Part shown: positions 31,835 to 43,584 of the stretch, piece after piece
Layout of the letters: each line of letters opens with the position of its first letter
Position numbering within the stretch: position 1 is the first letter of the stretch
Source of the DNA: Areca catechu
Lineage: Eukaryota > Streptophyta > Magnoliopsida > Arecales > Arecaceae
Assembly (NCBI GenBank): GCA_021397845.1
Contig: CM038046.1
Coordinates: 65,056,021-65,120,020 of the forward strand
Length of the DNA stretch: 64,000 nucleotides
Reading direction: 5' to 3'
Program-made: the position numbers and the translations under genes
The notes under the pieces: generated by a model
Told to the model about the DNA's origin: nothing
The model's database searches: none
The model's input: only the letters and a program-made list of their open reading frames with translations

Positions 31835-33454
31835 AAAATGAAGGACTAGGGTCATCATCACTAGGCTCTTCCTCACTAGAGGAGGAACCAACCTCTAAAA
31901 TGCCTGGAGCAGGCCTAAATTTAGGGAACCTAGGCCTAAGGTCCCTAAGTCTAGTCCTAACAGGAGTAGTATTCCTAGAAGTTTTAGGTTTAGCTTTAAC
32001 TTTAGATTCATAAGAAATTCATAATAGGAGTAAGTCTTTAGATTCATAAGTAGGAGGATTAGGAGGAAAAGACAAGGCGAGAGTGCTGGTAGTAGACAAA
32101 ATCTCTGTCACCGGAGTGTCTCCAACGTCAGAACTAGGAATCTCAATACCAGTCTCAGCCTCAGCAAGAGTAGCCTCTGAAGGAATATCAGTGAAGTGTG
32201 CTACCTGTCCCTGCCCGTAATCTATGCCGATGTCAGGTGCTACTGTAGAAGTAGTAGGTACAGACTGACTAGCTGCTATAAGCTACTGAAGAATGCCATG
32301 ATGTCCTGAAAACCCTGGTGCATCTATGACTGAAGTGAAGATATCCTGGCATCAGTCTCAGATCTCCCTCTTTGAAGACTCGAGATCTCATCCAGTACAC
32401 GCTGCAGTCGGTCATCATCACCTAGTCCAAAAGTTGTCGATCCTTTGACAGGTGATCAAGGAGTAGAAGGAGCTGGCTCTGAAGGTCCAGCCTCGTCAAC
32501 ATGTGTCTCTACCTCTGTGCCCTGTCCCTGTGCTGCCTGATCATCCTCATCTGAATCATCATCTGGATGAGTCACTAAAAGACCTGAGCTCTTCCTAGTC
32601 CAGTGACCCTCAACCTTTATAAATCCCATTCAGGTTAAAGACTTCAAGTTGTATTTGTCTGTATGCAATAGTGCTCTACTATCCTCTCCTGACAAATCAG
32701 CCTGGGCATCCTGAAACAGTAAGGTAAAATCCATCCCGTATGGAAGACATTCTCGTGCCCTCCAAGCAGCTTCCCTCATCTATGATAACATAATGAACGG
32801 TAAATTGAGGGCCTCCCCCTCAACTAAGCATCTCATGAAGACTAGGTCTCTCTCACTAACCCAATAGAATCTCCCAGTCCGAGGAAGAAAGATGCGGCTA
32901 ATAATGTTATGTAGAAACCTCATCTCCAAAGAGAGTTGGTTGGCACTAACATGAATAACACCTTTCACATTTGATCTTTCAAGCACAATTCTTAAAGTCT
33001 TTCATTTGTCCTTCAACACTAAGTAGCTCTCACCCTCTTTTGGTATATGAAGAACACTAGACAATTTTTGCTCACTGATTTTAATATGCTTCCCCTTTAT
33101 AGTAGCTCCAATGTGAAATGCACCCAAAGACATGTTCTTAAAAAATTGTCTAACAAGGTTAGGATATGTGGTAAAATTGAGCATACAGAAGTCCTTCCAA
33201 CCTTGTTTAGTTAACCAATCACCAATATGCAAGTTCTCTTGTTCTAGGAAAGTGAAATCAATGCATCTACCCGAGGTCACTTGCCTATTTCCCATAAATA
33301 TTACCTGTCTTGGTGCCTCTTGCTCTTCTTCATGCTCTTCTTGATGTTCCTCTGCCGGATTTGAAGTATCCAACTTATGCTTTGTCCTTCTTTCCTCTGC
33401 CACTAACCGAACAACTCTTCTAGGTTTCTTGGCCATGGCTTTCCTAAAAGCCAT
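31835..33454 (-). pseudogene. Extra ORF downstream of Sirevirus pol ('putative plant transposon' type), decayed
   Basis: The ATG at 33454 opens a 150-codon segment: basic N-terminus (KAMAKKPRRVVRL), acidic Glu-rich stretch, then CIDFTFLEQENL...LVRQFFKNM and GKHIKIS. This pattern is common in plant transposon-encoded proteins of unknown function. It continues after a stop as 32986-32780 (FLHNIISRIFLPRTGRFYW) and in decayed form to about 31835, ending with an Arg/Ser-rich tail. Its position between RNase H and the 3' LTR is that of the Sirevirus 'env-like' ORF. I see no signal peptide or clear membrane segments in what remains, so I do not call it an envelope. Confidence 0.6.
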
Positions 33455-33798
33455 CTAGGTTAGATTAGGGTTTTGGAAGGTTGTAGAGGTGTTCTAGGAG
33501 CTTTTCCTAGGTTAGGGTGAAGAGACGGCTAAGGGAAAATGAGAAAGGCGAAAACAAATAATGATTTCAAACCTATGAAGCCCTATTTAAAAACCCTCGG
33601 CCTGACTCTCGAGTCGGCTCGTCGAAACACCTGATGTCTCAAGTCGGCTCGAGCCAAAATTTAGCTCAAAACTCGAAAAAAGGTAAAACAAATTTCTAAG
33701 GATTTCTTATCACTAAAGGAGGTTGTCATAAGCTCTAGAAGGAAATTTGAAATGTCTAGATATTTTTTCTTATTTTTGAGAAATTAGGTCAAAAATTT

Positions 33799-34272
33799 TC
33801 AAAATGGGTCACACAGGCCTAATTCGCCTGTAACCTTTTCAAATCTATCTTGACTAAGGGGTTTAGTAAAAATGTCAGCAAGTTGATCTTTAGTAGGTAC
33901 AAATTCTAATTCAATAACATTATTTAAAACATGATCTCGAATGAAATGATGTCTAATTTCTATATGCTTAGTTCGAGAATGTTGAATTTGATTTCTAGAT
34001 AAATTAATAGCACTAGTGTTATCACATTTAATAAGAATTTTAGATTGGACAACACCATAATTTTCTAGTTGTTGCTTGATCCACAATACTTGAGCACAAC
34101 AGCTCCCCGCAGCCACATATTCTGCCTCAGCAGTAGACAGTGTTATAGAGTTTTGTTTACGACAGTGCCATGAAATCAAGTTGACACTTAGAAATTGACA
34201 AGTACTACTTGTGCTTTTTCTATCAATTTTATAGCCTCCATAATCAGCATCAGAATAACTAATTAATTTCAA
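33799..34272 (-). pseudogene. Sirevirus RNase H
   Basis: An open 157-codon stretch with the copia RNase H signatures YSDADYGG, STAEAEYVAAG, IKCDNTSAINL, SRTKHIEIRHHFIRDHV and ADIFTKPLS. It is the best preserved domain of the element but lacks its own start, being the end of the pol frame. After its stop come about 340 bp of non-coding DNA with two more GAGTCGGCTC-type words (about 33605-33655) before the extra ORF. Confidence 0.88.
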
Positions 34273-35232
34273 AGATGTATGCTTAGAGTACTATAATCCT
34301 AGATTGCATGTTCCTTTAAGATACTTAATGATTCTTTTAATAGCTATGATGTGTGACTCTTTTGGATTAGATTGAAAACATGCACACATACAAATACTAA
34401 ATAAAATATCAGGTCTACTGGCTGTTAAATAAAGTAAAGAACCGATCATACCTCTATACAGCTTTTAATCAACATTTATGCCATTCTCATCTTTATCAAG
34501 TCTACATGCAGGATTCATGGGTGTTCCAATTTCTTTGCTTGATTTCATGCCAAACTTTTTGATAATCTCTTTGATATATTTGGCCTAGTTAATCAGGATA
34601 CCTTCCTTAGATTGTTTGATCTGAAGCCCGAGGAAGTAACTCAGCTCACCCATCAAGCTCATCTCGAATTCACCCTACATTAACTTAGCAAAGTCTTGAC
34701 ACAAAGATTCATTAGTAGATCCAAATATAATATCATCAACATAGATTTGAACAACTAAAATATCATTATCTTTTATTTGAATAAATAGTGTGATGTCAAC
34801 ACTACCTCTTACAAAATCATTTGTAAATAGAAACTTACTTAGTCTGTCATACCAGGCTCTAGGTGCCTGTTTCAGACCATACAAAGCTTTATTCAATTTG
34901 AAAACATGATTTGAAAATGTGTGATCGATAAAACCCAGTGGTTGTTCGACAAAAACTTCTTCAGATAGAAAACCATTTAAAAATGCACTCTTTACGCCCA
35001 TTTGAAATAATTTAAAATTTATAAAGCATGCATATACTAATAGTAATCTAATAGCTTCTAACCTAGCTACTGGTGCATAAGTCTCATCAAAATCTATTCC
35101 CTCTTCTTGATTATATCTTTGTGCTACCAGTCTAGCCTTATTCCTAATTATATTACCTTGCTTATCTTGTTTATTTCTATAAACCCATCTAGTACCTATA
35201 ACAGGATAGTCATTAGGTCTTTCTACTAGGGT
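34273..35232 (-). pseudogene. Sirevirus reverse transcriptase, decayed
   Basis: The RT starts with VIGTRWVYRNK near 35190 and YAPVARLEAIRLLL. The first catalytic motif reads FQMGVKSAFLNG (about 34970-35005), where the Asp of MDVKSAFLNG is Gly. YVDD is intact in IYVDDIIFGST (about 34715-34745). The connection region to 34273 has stops (for example near 34665, 34590 and 34470). The Asp loss alone would abolish polymerase activity. Confidence 0.85.
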
Positions 35233-36810
35233 CTAAACATTATTTCTCCTAAATTGGTTTAATAAATCATGCATAGCTAACATCCAATTAGGATCAGTTT
35301 CAGCTTCTTCTATAGTGTGTGGCTCTACGTGAGAAACAAAAGCAATCAAGTCATGTGTATCTCTATGTGCAGCTCTAGTTCTAACACCTTGAGATGGGTC
35401 TCCTATAATTAGTTCTTTGGGATGTGAGTGTACATACCTCCATTCTTTATATATATCTTCATGATTCTTGCTTACCTCTTCTTCATGTGGTTCACTTGTT
35501 TGTTTATCTTTGAGAGTCAAATCCTTCAGTCCATGTTCTAGTGTACCTGCATCATCATCAGCACGACATTCTTTTCTAGAAGATGTAATGTCAGATTCAT
35601 TAAAAACAACATATATTGATTCTTCCACAGTCAAAGTTCTTTTGTTGAAAATTCGATAGGTTTTACTATTTAAAGAATATCCAAGAAAAATAGCCTCATC
35701 GAATTTTGCATCAAATTTATCAAGGTTATTTTTTCCATTATTAAGAACAAAACACTTACAGCCGAAAACATGAAAATAATTAATATTAGGTTTTCTATTG
35801 TTCCATAGTTCATAGGGGATTTTTGTAATGATAGGTCTAATCAAAACTCTATTCAAAATATAGCAAGTGGTATTTACAGCTTCTGTCCAAAAGTATTTTG
35901 GAAGATTTCCTTCACAAAGTATTGTTCTTGACATCTTTTCTAAAGTACGATTCTTTCTTTCTACAACACCATTTTGCTGTGGTGTTCTAGGAGCTGAGAA
36001 GTTATGATCAATACCGTGCTTTATGCAAAAGTGATCAAAATATTGATTTTCAAATTATATACCATGATCACTACGAATAGAAATAACAGATAGATTTTTC
36101 AAATTTGAAACTCTTTATAAAACTTTTTGAATACTTTGAAAGTTTCATCTTTATGTGCATTGAACAAAACCCATGTGTATCTTGAAAAATCATCTACAAT
36201 CACAAGGCCGTATTTCATACCACCTAGGCTTGTTGTCCTACTTGGTCCAAATAGGTCCATGTGAAGTAGCTCTAAGGGTCTAGTAGAAGAAACAATGTTT
36301 TTGGATTTAAAACTCTCCCTCACTTGCTTTCTTAATTGACAAGCATCGCAAACATAATCAAAATTAACTTTAAACTTTGGCAAACCTTTAACTAGATCTT
36401 TCAAAATAAGTTTTGCTATAATATCCATACTAGTATATCCAAGTAGTCTATGCCATAGTAAACTTGATTCCTTGCTCTTGTCATTCATTGCTACAAGACT
36501 TGTATTGCTTGACATAGCCAGATCATTAAGATCTACTACATAAATGTTACCAAGTCTATGTCCAATAAATTTTGTACTAGAGTCAAGTGGATCAACTACT
36601 ATACACATTGAGGACTTGAAGAAAATATTAAAACCAATATCACAAATCTGACTAATACTCAAAAGATTATGTTTTAATTTTTCTACAAGTAACACATTTT
36701 CAATAAATGTAGGAGTAATTTTGATTTTACCAATACCAATTATCCTTCCTTTGCGATTATCACCAAAGGTTACCATTCCACCATCTTTTTGTTCTAGGAT
36801 GAAGAATTGA
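35233..36810 (-). pseudogene. Sirevirus integrase, decayed
   Basis: Begins with the zinc region (LLWHRLLGYTS, VCDACQLRKQV) near 36340-36480. Then come the catalytic Asp motif (LHMDLFGPSRTTS), the second Asp (RSDHG) near 36085, and the Glu in NGVVERKNRTLEKM near 35935-35985. The C-terminal part (YFHVFGCKCFVLN, AIFLGYS, VEESIYVVF) runs to 35233. Stops interrupt at 36099-36101 and about 36059. All three DDE residues are still encoded. Confidence 0.86.
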
Positions 36811-37111
36811 TCAATATCATCCGTCATGTATCGTGAACAGTGGCTATCAAGGTACCATCTTTTTTTTATATTTGAGGCTGTAAGACATCCCTGCAAAATA
36901 ATCAAGTAATAGATTTTGGTACCCAAGCTTTCTTGGATCCTTGCAAGTTAGTAGAAATTGGTTCTTTTGGAACCCAAATTTTCTTGATTTTTTTCTTATC
37001 ATTATGTTTCAAATGACACTCAAATGCCTTATGACCAATATTATTGCAAGCATAGCATACAATTCTTGACTTTAAATAAAAGGCATAGGATGATGCAAAT
37101 TTTGGTCTAAA
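36811..37111 (-). pseudogene. Sirevirus protease and second zinc knuckle, decayed
   Basis: A CX2CX4HX4C knuckle (CYACNNIGHKAFEC) is encoded near 37015-37060. After it come KKIWVPKEP and the protease motif WYLDSHCSRYMT (near 36830-36865), where the Gly of DSG has become His. The catalytic Asp remains. Confidence 0.75.
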
Positions 37112-38098
37112 TTATTTTGAAGTAATAAACTTAGGAGCATATGATGTAGATGCAAAAAATTTATTTGAAATTAAATCTTTGTAACCAATTCCAAATTTGT
37201 TATTTATCTCTCTTTGATCTTTCAAAGTTAGTTCAAGCTTGTTGGAACTTAGGATTAATTTTTCAACCAAAGGCTTAAGCTTTTGAACTTCCTTTTTCAA
37301 ATCATCATTTTTATTTAGCAAACTTTTATTTTTCTCAAGAAGCTCTTCTTTTTCAAATTAGGTGGTCTTAAGTCTTTCACAAACTAGACTTAATTTCCTT
37401 TGCAAAATCTTATTTCTTTCACCAAATTTATTTTTATCCTTTTCAATTATATCACTATGATTTTTCAAAGTTTTCATTTTTAGACCAGCCTTTTTATATT
37501 CTACTAATAATTCATAGAATGCATTATGTAGCTCATCATATGTAAATTCTGAATTAGGTTCAGAAGTAGTTACCTCGTCCTCCAAACCCATAAGACAAAT
37601 CTGAGCAGTATTTGTTGTTTCTTCATCCTCTTCAGTGGATGTAGATTCGCCGCTGTCACTCCATGCTGTAAGCATTGCCTTCTTATTCTTTCTCTTTATA
37701 ATCTTTTTCTTTGCTTCAGGACGTATATGTCACGGTTTCTTGCACTCATAGCAGATTGAAATTTGATCTTTATCTTTATCCTTTTCCTTTTCTTTGTTCT
37801 TTTTTCTTTCTCTTCCAAAACCTCCTTTTCTAAATTTCTTCCTCCATATATTTGTTCTTCTTCTATCCATAAACCTTTTAAATTTCTTCATTACAAAGGC
37901 TATCTCATCATTTTCAAGATCATCGTCACCAGATGAATCTAAATCTTCATTTTTTTCTTCTTCTGTAGCTTTAAATGCTATAGCTTTCTTTCTCTTGGAA
38001 TCTTCATCAGTCCTTTGTTGCATAGCTAATTCATGAGTAATTAGTGATCCAAGCAACTCATATAGTGGTCAAGTGTTCAGGTCCTTTCCTTCTTGAAT
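37112..38098 (-). pseudogene. Sirevirus Gag, C-terminal part, truncated
   Basis: From the right: QEGKDLNT and LLGSLITHELAMQ (UBN2-type Gag end), a very basic segment (RRRTNIWRKKFRKG, KEKEKDKDKD), then the first zinc knuckle start CYECKKP with a stop in place of the following Gly/His context. An acidic Ser-rich segment (37358-37675) and a coiled-coil-like Lys/Leu/Glu segment (37112-37321) follow. The N-terminal half of Gag is missing because the copy ends at the duplication junction. Confidence 0.8.
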
Positions 38099-38106
38099 AA
38101 TTGTGA
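38096..38106. other. Tandem-duplication junction
   Basis: Left of about 38100 the sequence is Sirevirus gag; right of it, ttgtgacttgggctag is mid-LTR sequence of the minus-strand gypsy element (compare 25449 and 53337). Neither side has an LTR end or TSD here, so this is a recombination or end-joining breakpoint, not an insertion. Confidence 0.75.
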
Positions 38107-38584
38107 CTTGGGCTAGCACATGGGTTGTCTTGAGTCTTCAATTGGGGGCACATGGGATGCTGTCTGGGTCCCCTCTTGTAATACAGGACTCAATGACTCA
38201 ACTAATTACAAGGACTCAATGAATAATTAACCAACTGATAACTAATTAAACCAACCATACTTAATTAGGCTTCCAAAATAAAAACCCAATTAAAGTTGGT
38301 AAAAAGGGCTAATTAAATTGGACCACTAAGATCCCAATTGGATAATTAGGGTTTGACTCAATTGGGATTTCGACTCAACCTGGTAAAAAAGGTTTTACCC
38401 CAAAATAAACAAAACCCTAATTTCAATTGGTAAAATGGGTTTACTCTAACTAAACCAAAATAACAAAATTTAAATAAAATATTTATATGATAAATAGGGT
38501 TTGGGTTTAGGGTTTTACATACAGGTGATCCACAGGGATATGGGTTTAACCTATCGATTTCTTTTAGCCCTAGTGCCCATACCA
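38101..38584 (-). repeat. 3' LTR fragment, gypsy copy B
   Basis: Homologous to 25449-25931, with the same end and adjoining purine tract. The outer part is missing at the duplication junction. Confidence 0.85.
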
Positions 38585-39570
38585 ATTCTTCCCAGGTGAA
38601 AGGAACTCGACCCTGTCGAGTATGGGTCAAATCCACTATTATAATATTCTAGTAAGTCAGAGGCAACTCTTTTCAAGTCCTCTCTAGTGATCCAAGAATC
38701 ATCGACTCAAGTCGTCCTTGCCATCTTACCAGACACCGCTGGTAATCTTTGCTCCATGTAGCGATGATCTTATCATCCAAGATCTATTCGATCTTGTCTC
38801 TCTAGGCTGGTGGTATGGCAGGTGAACACACTTGGGTTGGTTCACTCTCAAGGACAGGATTAGGCCCAAATGGCTCACTAGGAATCAGCGTTGGTTCCCT
38901 ATACTCGATAAGGTCTGAAATGTTGAAAGTAATGCTAATGTCTAGTTCAGGTGGCAACTCGAGCACATAGGCATTAGATCCTATTTTTTTAATCACTTTG
39001 TAACGTCCACTACTACGGGCATGTAACTTCTTCATGGTTCCAGGTGGAAACTGTTCAGGTCAGAGTTTAACCATTACAAAGTCTCCTTCAGTGTATTCTT
39101 TGAGTATCCTTATTGCATTAGCCATATGTTTATAAGTTTCGTTACTTTCATTAATTTTTTGACTTATTTCTTTATGTAACTCTCTAACATGTTCAGCATA
39201 TGACTCAGCAGATTCTGAAATGCGATCATGCATGGGTAAAGGAATTAGATCTAGAGGTTTTCTAGGTTTGTACCCATGTATAATCTCAAAAGGACTTTTC
39301 CCGGTAGACCTATTTACTGACCAATTATATGAGAATTCAGCTCTAGACAGTAATAGGTCCCAATTGGTAGTATATTCTATACTAAACTTCTTAATAAGTT
39401 TTCTAAACTACGATTCACAACCTCGGTCTGGCCACCAATTTGAGGATGATAAGCTGTAGAAAATTTAAGTTTTGTTCCTAATAAATGCCAGAGTGTCTTC
39501 CATAAATAACTGGTGAACCATACGTCCCTGTCTGATACTATGGTCTGAGGTAAACCATGCAATCTAACTA
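38585..39570 (-). pseudogene. Integrase core, C-terminus and chromodomain, gypsy copy B
   Basis: Reading leftward: GLPQTIVSDRDV, TSYLWKTLWHLLGTKLKFSTAYHPQ with the catalytic Glu in GGQTEVVNRSLENLL (about 39400-39550), then MKKLHARSSGRYKVIKKIGSNAYVLELPP (about 38940-39035). The chromodomain (38690-38790) is broken by a stop and a small deletion. It is interrupted on the right by gypsy element B at TSD cttca. Confidence 0.85.
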
Positions 39571-39575
39571 CTTCA

Positions 39576-41173
39576 TGGTGCGGGCACCAGACTCAGAAGA
39601 AAACTTCAGAGCTCCATCTGGATCTCTGATTAACCTTGCCCGAAGAATTAGGGTTTTTGGTTTGTAATAAGAGTTGACTAGATCAACTCAATTTAGCTTG
39701 AGTCTACATTACCTGCATTTTATTTTGTTGAGTCATGTTGACTCAGTAGTGGACTAGGGTTTCAACCTGGGATGTTACATTTTCTCCCAAGACCAGGCAA
39801 GTGGACACCACACTCCCAGCCACACTCCAAGTCCAGGGGGCGCCATATCCACATCCAGCAGCTTTTGGTCCCCACTCCACAGATGGCAACTTCCTTCTTT
39901 CATGCACCAGATAAAGGGAAGTCCACCAAGAGAGCACCAATCAAGGGGGCGGCCAAGACTTTCCCAAGAAAATCCAAGCAAAGGAGGGAAGAAATTTCTC
40001 TTGGAAGAACATATCAAGGGGCGCCCATTACCTGCCAAAAACACCTAAAACAAAGATGGGAAGGACCTTGACTTAGGGAGGAAGAAAAGGAGGAGTCCAA
40101 AAGAGTTGATCCAGGGAAGGAAGAAAATTTTTCTTGAAAATCCAAGCAAGGTGGCGCCATCTACCTGCCATTTATAACCCAAATCCTAATTTTTGGTATT
40201 TTGGCCGACCATATGTAAGGGATTTGCCCTAATTTGGAGATCCCCTCCTTTAGTCCCACATGGGAAGATGTGAAACCCTCCTCCCTTGTAATGCCTTATA
40301 AATTAAACCCCTTTTGTAAGTTTACAACAATCAGATGAATGAAAAAAAATTTTTCTTGAGCAAACTTGTGTTTTCTCTTGTCCGCACTTGCTTCCAGGTG
40401 TTGAGCTCCGTGAGGGAGTAAAATCCGGGTTCCCCTGGAACCTTGAGGAGGTGAGAGATCTCCAAAACCCTAAACCCTAGGTTAGCCACTCAATTCCCAA
40501 ACCCTAGCCGCCATCTCCTTTCTCTTTCCACCAAGCCCTAGTCTTTTCCTCTTCTCACGGCCACCTTCTCCAAGTCCTGGCCGACCACCAGCATCCGACT
40601 CCAGTCCAAATACTGCAGATCTACAGCAATTCTAAGAGGAAGTCAGATCGGCCTCCAGGAGAATTCGACTTCAGCAACTTCAGCTTTCAAGTTCTTCAAC
40701 CTGGTAAGATCTTTCCTTGAGTTTCTGAATTCCATCATTTGTTCCTCTTCTTTTCCAGATCTTGAGACCAGGAGAAGCTGACCAAACCACAAGACCAGTA
40801 TTGAAGGATCCATTGCGAAGATAGCCGACTCCGAGGATCCCACAATCTGCTCGAGAGAGTTCTTCCACCAGAATCCTGAGAAGATCACTGTCTGGTGAGT
40901 AAACCGTCCCTCCTCTCTATTTCTGTTCTGTTGAAAGTTCAGAGCGAGACCCTAGGTCTGGGAGTTTCTCAACCCCCAGCGATCCGTTACTTCTGAACTA
41001 CTCTGATACTTTAGTTTCTTCTAAACTGTGCTTTCAATCTTTACTTAGTTTCCTTCAACGTAGTTTAGCTTTACTTTGAGTCAAAGCCAATTTCTGAAAT
41101 ATATATAAAAAAAAAAAAGAATTAATCTTAATTTTACTTCCGCATACGCTTCTTTGTTCTTTGTTCTGCATCA
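39576..41173 (+). repeat. 5' LTR of gypsy element B
   Basis: TGGTGCGGGCACC...TTCTGCATCA, 1598 bp. Two U3 subrepeats ending in GGCGCC (about 40019 and 40153) against four in element A. Same inverted TGAGTCA pair (about 39729-39745). Confidence 0.93.
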
Positions 41174-41177
41174 TTTT

Positions 41178-41190
41178 TGGTATCAGAGCC
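41178..41190 (+). other. Primer-binding site, gypsy element B
   Basis: TGGTATCAGAGCC, complementary to the 3' end of plant initiator-Met tRNA, four bases after the LTR end. Single copy. Confidence 0.88.
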
Positions 41191-42072
41191 CTGTCTAGGG
41201 TTTCTGTTTGATTGCCTGTTTGAGTCCCTCTCTTTTTACTTTGTCTGCTCGAAGTAGACTCCCCAGGACGTCCGGTCCTAGGAACGAAGCGAGGTGCAAA
41301 CCTCATCTTCCCATTCCATGGGGTGTTCCTAGGGCATGTAGGGGATCCGTTGGGATACAACTTCGTAGCAGAAATTGTAAACGGGGGAGAGCTCTGTTTT
41401 TAGTCCGTAATTGCCCTGTTGCAAGAATTATTTCTCAATGCAGGTAACTCCAAATTTAGTGATTTTTGTTTTTCTGAAACCAGTATAATTGAAGCTAATT
41501 TTCATAATGTTCTCATGATTTATTGGTTTCCGTGCGAGTTATGAGAATTAAATTACTGCAACTCTATTTTTGTGTTCTGCTATCCATTTATTTTTGAGTG
41601 TTCATCTCTTAATTCAACTTAAGGGCATTTGAGCATCTAAGATAAGGGGAGGAGTTGATAACCTCTCCTTAGCCCAAAACCACCACCCTTTCATTCGAAC
41701 CTAAGCCTTTAATCTAAAATTGATTAGACCTAATTTGCCCTAGTGGGCTAGGGACATCAACAAGTCGGGTCAAGGCTAGTGTTGAGTCAGTTTGTCTGGT
41801 TACTCTGTGTGTGCTTTATACTCAGTGTCTAGAACGGTGGTTCAGGGATTCCATCCCGAAGGGCTTGTGTGCTGGTCCGCCTACCTGGCCAATCTCTGAT
41901 TGGTATCTAGGATTGGCATTTAGGGACCTAACACTCCCCTTACACCTGCCAGGCTGAGTCCTGAGTTACTACAGGCTAGCTTGCCACTCTGATTGGGCAC
42001 CTAGTTTGGGCTCTAGGTCTAGTTAGCCCGTAGTCATTCAGTTGAATCTCATTTTGTGTGCTTGATTGCATC
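41191..42072 (+). other. 5' leader of gypsy element B
   Basis: Non-coding, colinear with the leaders at 16363-17243 and 58426-59311. No supported ORF. Confidence 0.7.
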
Positions 42073-43584
42073 ATGTCTACCCGGAATGGAGTGCCCTACC
42101 AACCTGGTCAAACCCAACCAGATTTAGAGGCCATGGTTAGAGCTCTTACAGAGAGTATGAACAAATTAAGTCAGGATATGAATGAGAATTTTGCCCAGCT
42201 TAGGGATCGAGTCCAAGTACTTGAGGAACCTAGGCATCGGGATTGGACTCCTGACCCAGATTTTAATGTGCCTCAACCTCGCCCACACCAAGAGCCTAGA
42301 AGACCTTTATACCGAGATCCTGAACCTAATCATAGGAGGCCTGACCCAGAGCCTGAGGATAGAGATGATAGGTTCATTCGGAACATCAAGTTAGATGCAC
42401 CCACTTTTGATGGTAGCCTAAATCCTAAGGTGTATTCTGATTGGGAGGGTGAGATGGACCAGTACTTTGAGTGGTATGCCATGTCTGAGGAGAGGAAATT
42501 CAAGTTTGCCAAGATGAAATTAATACGTCAAGCTAGGTTATACTGGGGGAACATTGAGCTGACCACTAGAAGACGAAATGTAGAGCCCATAACCACTTGG
42601 CAGGGTATGAAAGAGAAACTTAGAGACAAGTACCTACCCATTTCATACCAGCAGAATCTGTTAGACCAATGGAAGACTTTGAAACAAGGGAACCGATCTG
42701 TTTCGGACTACATAACCACTTTTGATGAATACCTGATGAGATGTGATGTGAGTGAGGCCCATGAAGTCACTTTGTCTAGATTTTGGGCTGGGCTTAGGGA
42801 AGATATTAAGAGAGAGTTGTTTCTGAGAGAGGTTACTGACCTAGACCAAGCCTATCAGATTGCACTGAACACTGAGAAGTTTCAGAGAGGACCCATGCCA
42901 TCTAGGGTTAGTGCCCCAATGCCAAGAAATGGACCTAGCCAGGTTACCCCTAGCAAGCCTAATCAGGGTATCCCCACCCCTAGACCCATGGACAAAGACA
43001 AGGCACCCGACACCCAGAGAACCCCTAGTATCGTCTGTTTTAAGTGCCAGAAGCCCGGTCATATCTCCACTCAGTGCACAGCCATAGCTTGTTTCAAGTG
43101 TCATAAGGTAGGTCATGTTTCTAGCCAGTGCCCTCGTAGATCCCTATATATAGAAGAGGGAGGAGAAGAGAGTTCCGAGCCTAATGAGGAGTTTGAAGAA
43201 GAAGTTTATGAGGCCGGAATGAATTTGGTTGATGAGTATGAAGGAGAGGAAGAATCCATTGAATCTGACCACTTAGGGGTTGTAAGATGCATCCTGTCCC
43301 AGACTAAAGTTCAGGAAGATTGGCGTAGGACCAACATCCTACAGACTTTCCTTAAACTAGGGGATAAGGTTTGTAAAATCATCATAGATAGTGGGAGCTG
43401 TGTGAATGCCATTTCTACTAGCACTGTCAAAATGTTAGGCTTAACCCCAGTTCCCCACCCCAACCCCTATAAGGTTTCTTGGGTAGACTCTACCTCTATA
43501 CCCATCCAGTCTAGATGTCAGGTCCAAATCCAAATGCAATCCTATCAAGAGAAGATTTGGTGTGATGTCTTGCCCATGGGGTGA
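42073..43584 (+). CDS. Gag-protease polyprotein of gypsy element B, ends by frameshift
   Basis: The ATG at 42073 gives MSTRNGVPYQPG; an upstream in-frame alternative start (42058) is not needed. In order: coiled-coil-like N-terminus, Pro/Arg-rich linker, capsid region (WEGEMDQYFEWYAM, RQARLYWGNIE, LRDKYLPISYQQNLLDQW), two zinc knuckles (CFKCQKPGHISTQC and CFKCHKVGHVSSQC), an acidic segment, and a protease with IIDSGSCVNAIS. Compared with element D it lacks 12 codons near residue 45. The frame ends at TGA 43582-43584 because a run of five G in D is four G here. Gag and most of the protease are otherwise undamaged. Confidence 0.9.
   Translation: MSTRNGVPYQPGQTQPDLEAMVRALTESMNKLSQDMNENFAQLRDRVQVLEEPRHRDWTPDPDFNVPQPRPHQEPRRPLYRDPEPNHRRPDPEPEDRDDRFIRNIKLDAPTFDGSLNPKVYSDWEGEMDQYFEWYAMSEERKFKFAKMKLIRQARLYWGNIELTTRRRNVEPITTWQGMKEKLRDKYLPISYQQNLLDQWKTLKQGNRSVSDYITTFDEYLMRCDVSEAHEVTLSRFWAGLREDIKRELFLREVTDLDQAYQIALNTEKFQRGPMPSRVSAPMPRNGPSQVTPSKPNQGIPTPRPMDKDKAPDTQRTPSIVCFKCQKPGHISTQCTAIACFKCHKVGHVSSQCPRRSLYIEEGGEESSEPNEEFEEEVYEAGMNLVDEYEGEEESIESDHLGVVRCILSQTKVQEDWRRTNILQTFLKLGDKVCKIIIDSGSCVNAISTSTVKMLGLTPVPHPNPYKVSWVDSTSIPIQSRCQVQIQMQSYQEKIWCDVLPMG

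Larger units (their letters stand above)
29640..38100 (-). mobile_element. Sirevirus-type copia element, truncated at the duplication junction
   Basis: Minus-strand order from the right: Gag, protease, integrase, RT, RNase H, an extra 3' ORF, multiple polypurine tracts and the 3' LTR (29640-31190). The left end follows TSD gaagt. The right side stops inside gag at about 38100, where gypsy LTR sequence starts abruptly; gag N-terminus, leader and 5' LTR are missing. Long LTR, extra ORF after pol, UBN2-type Gag with zinc knuckles and repeated AAAAAGGGGGAGA tracts are the known hallmarks of the Sirevirus lineage. Every gene is broken. Confidence 0.85.

Noticed and set aside
31835..33454. Retroviral-type envelope gene
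   Set aside because: The position fits an env-like ORF, but no signal peptide, membrane segment or cleavage motif is visible in what remains.
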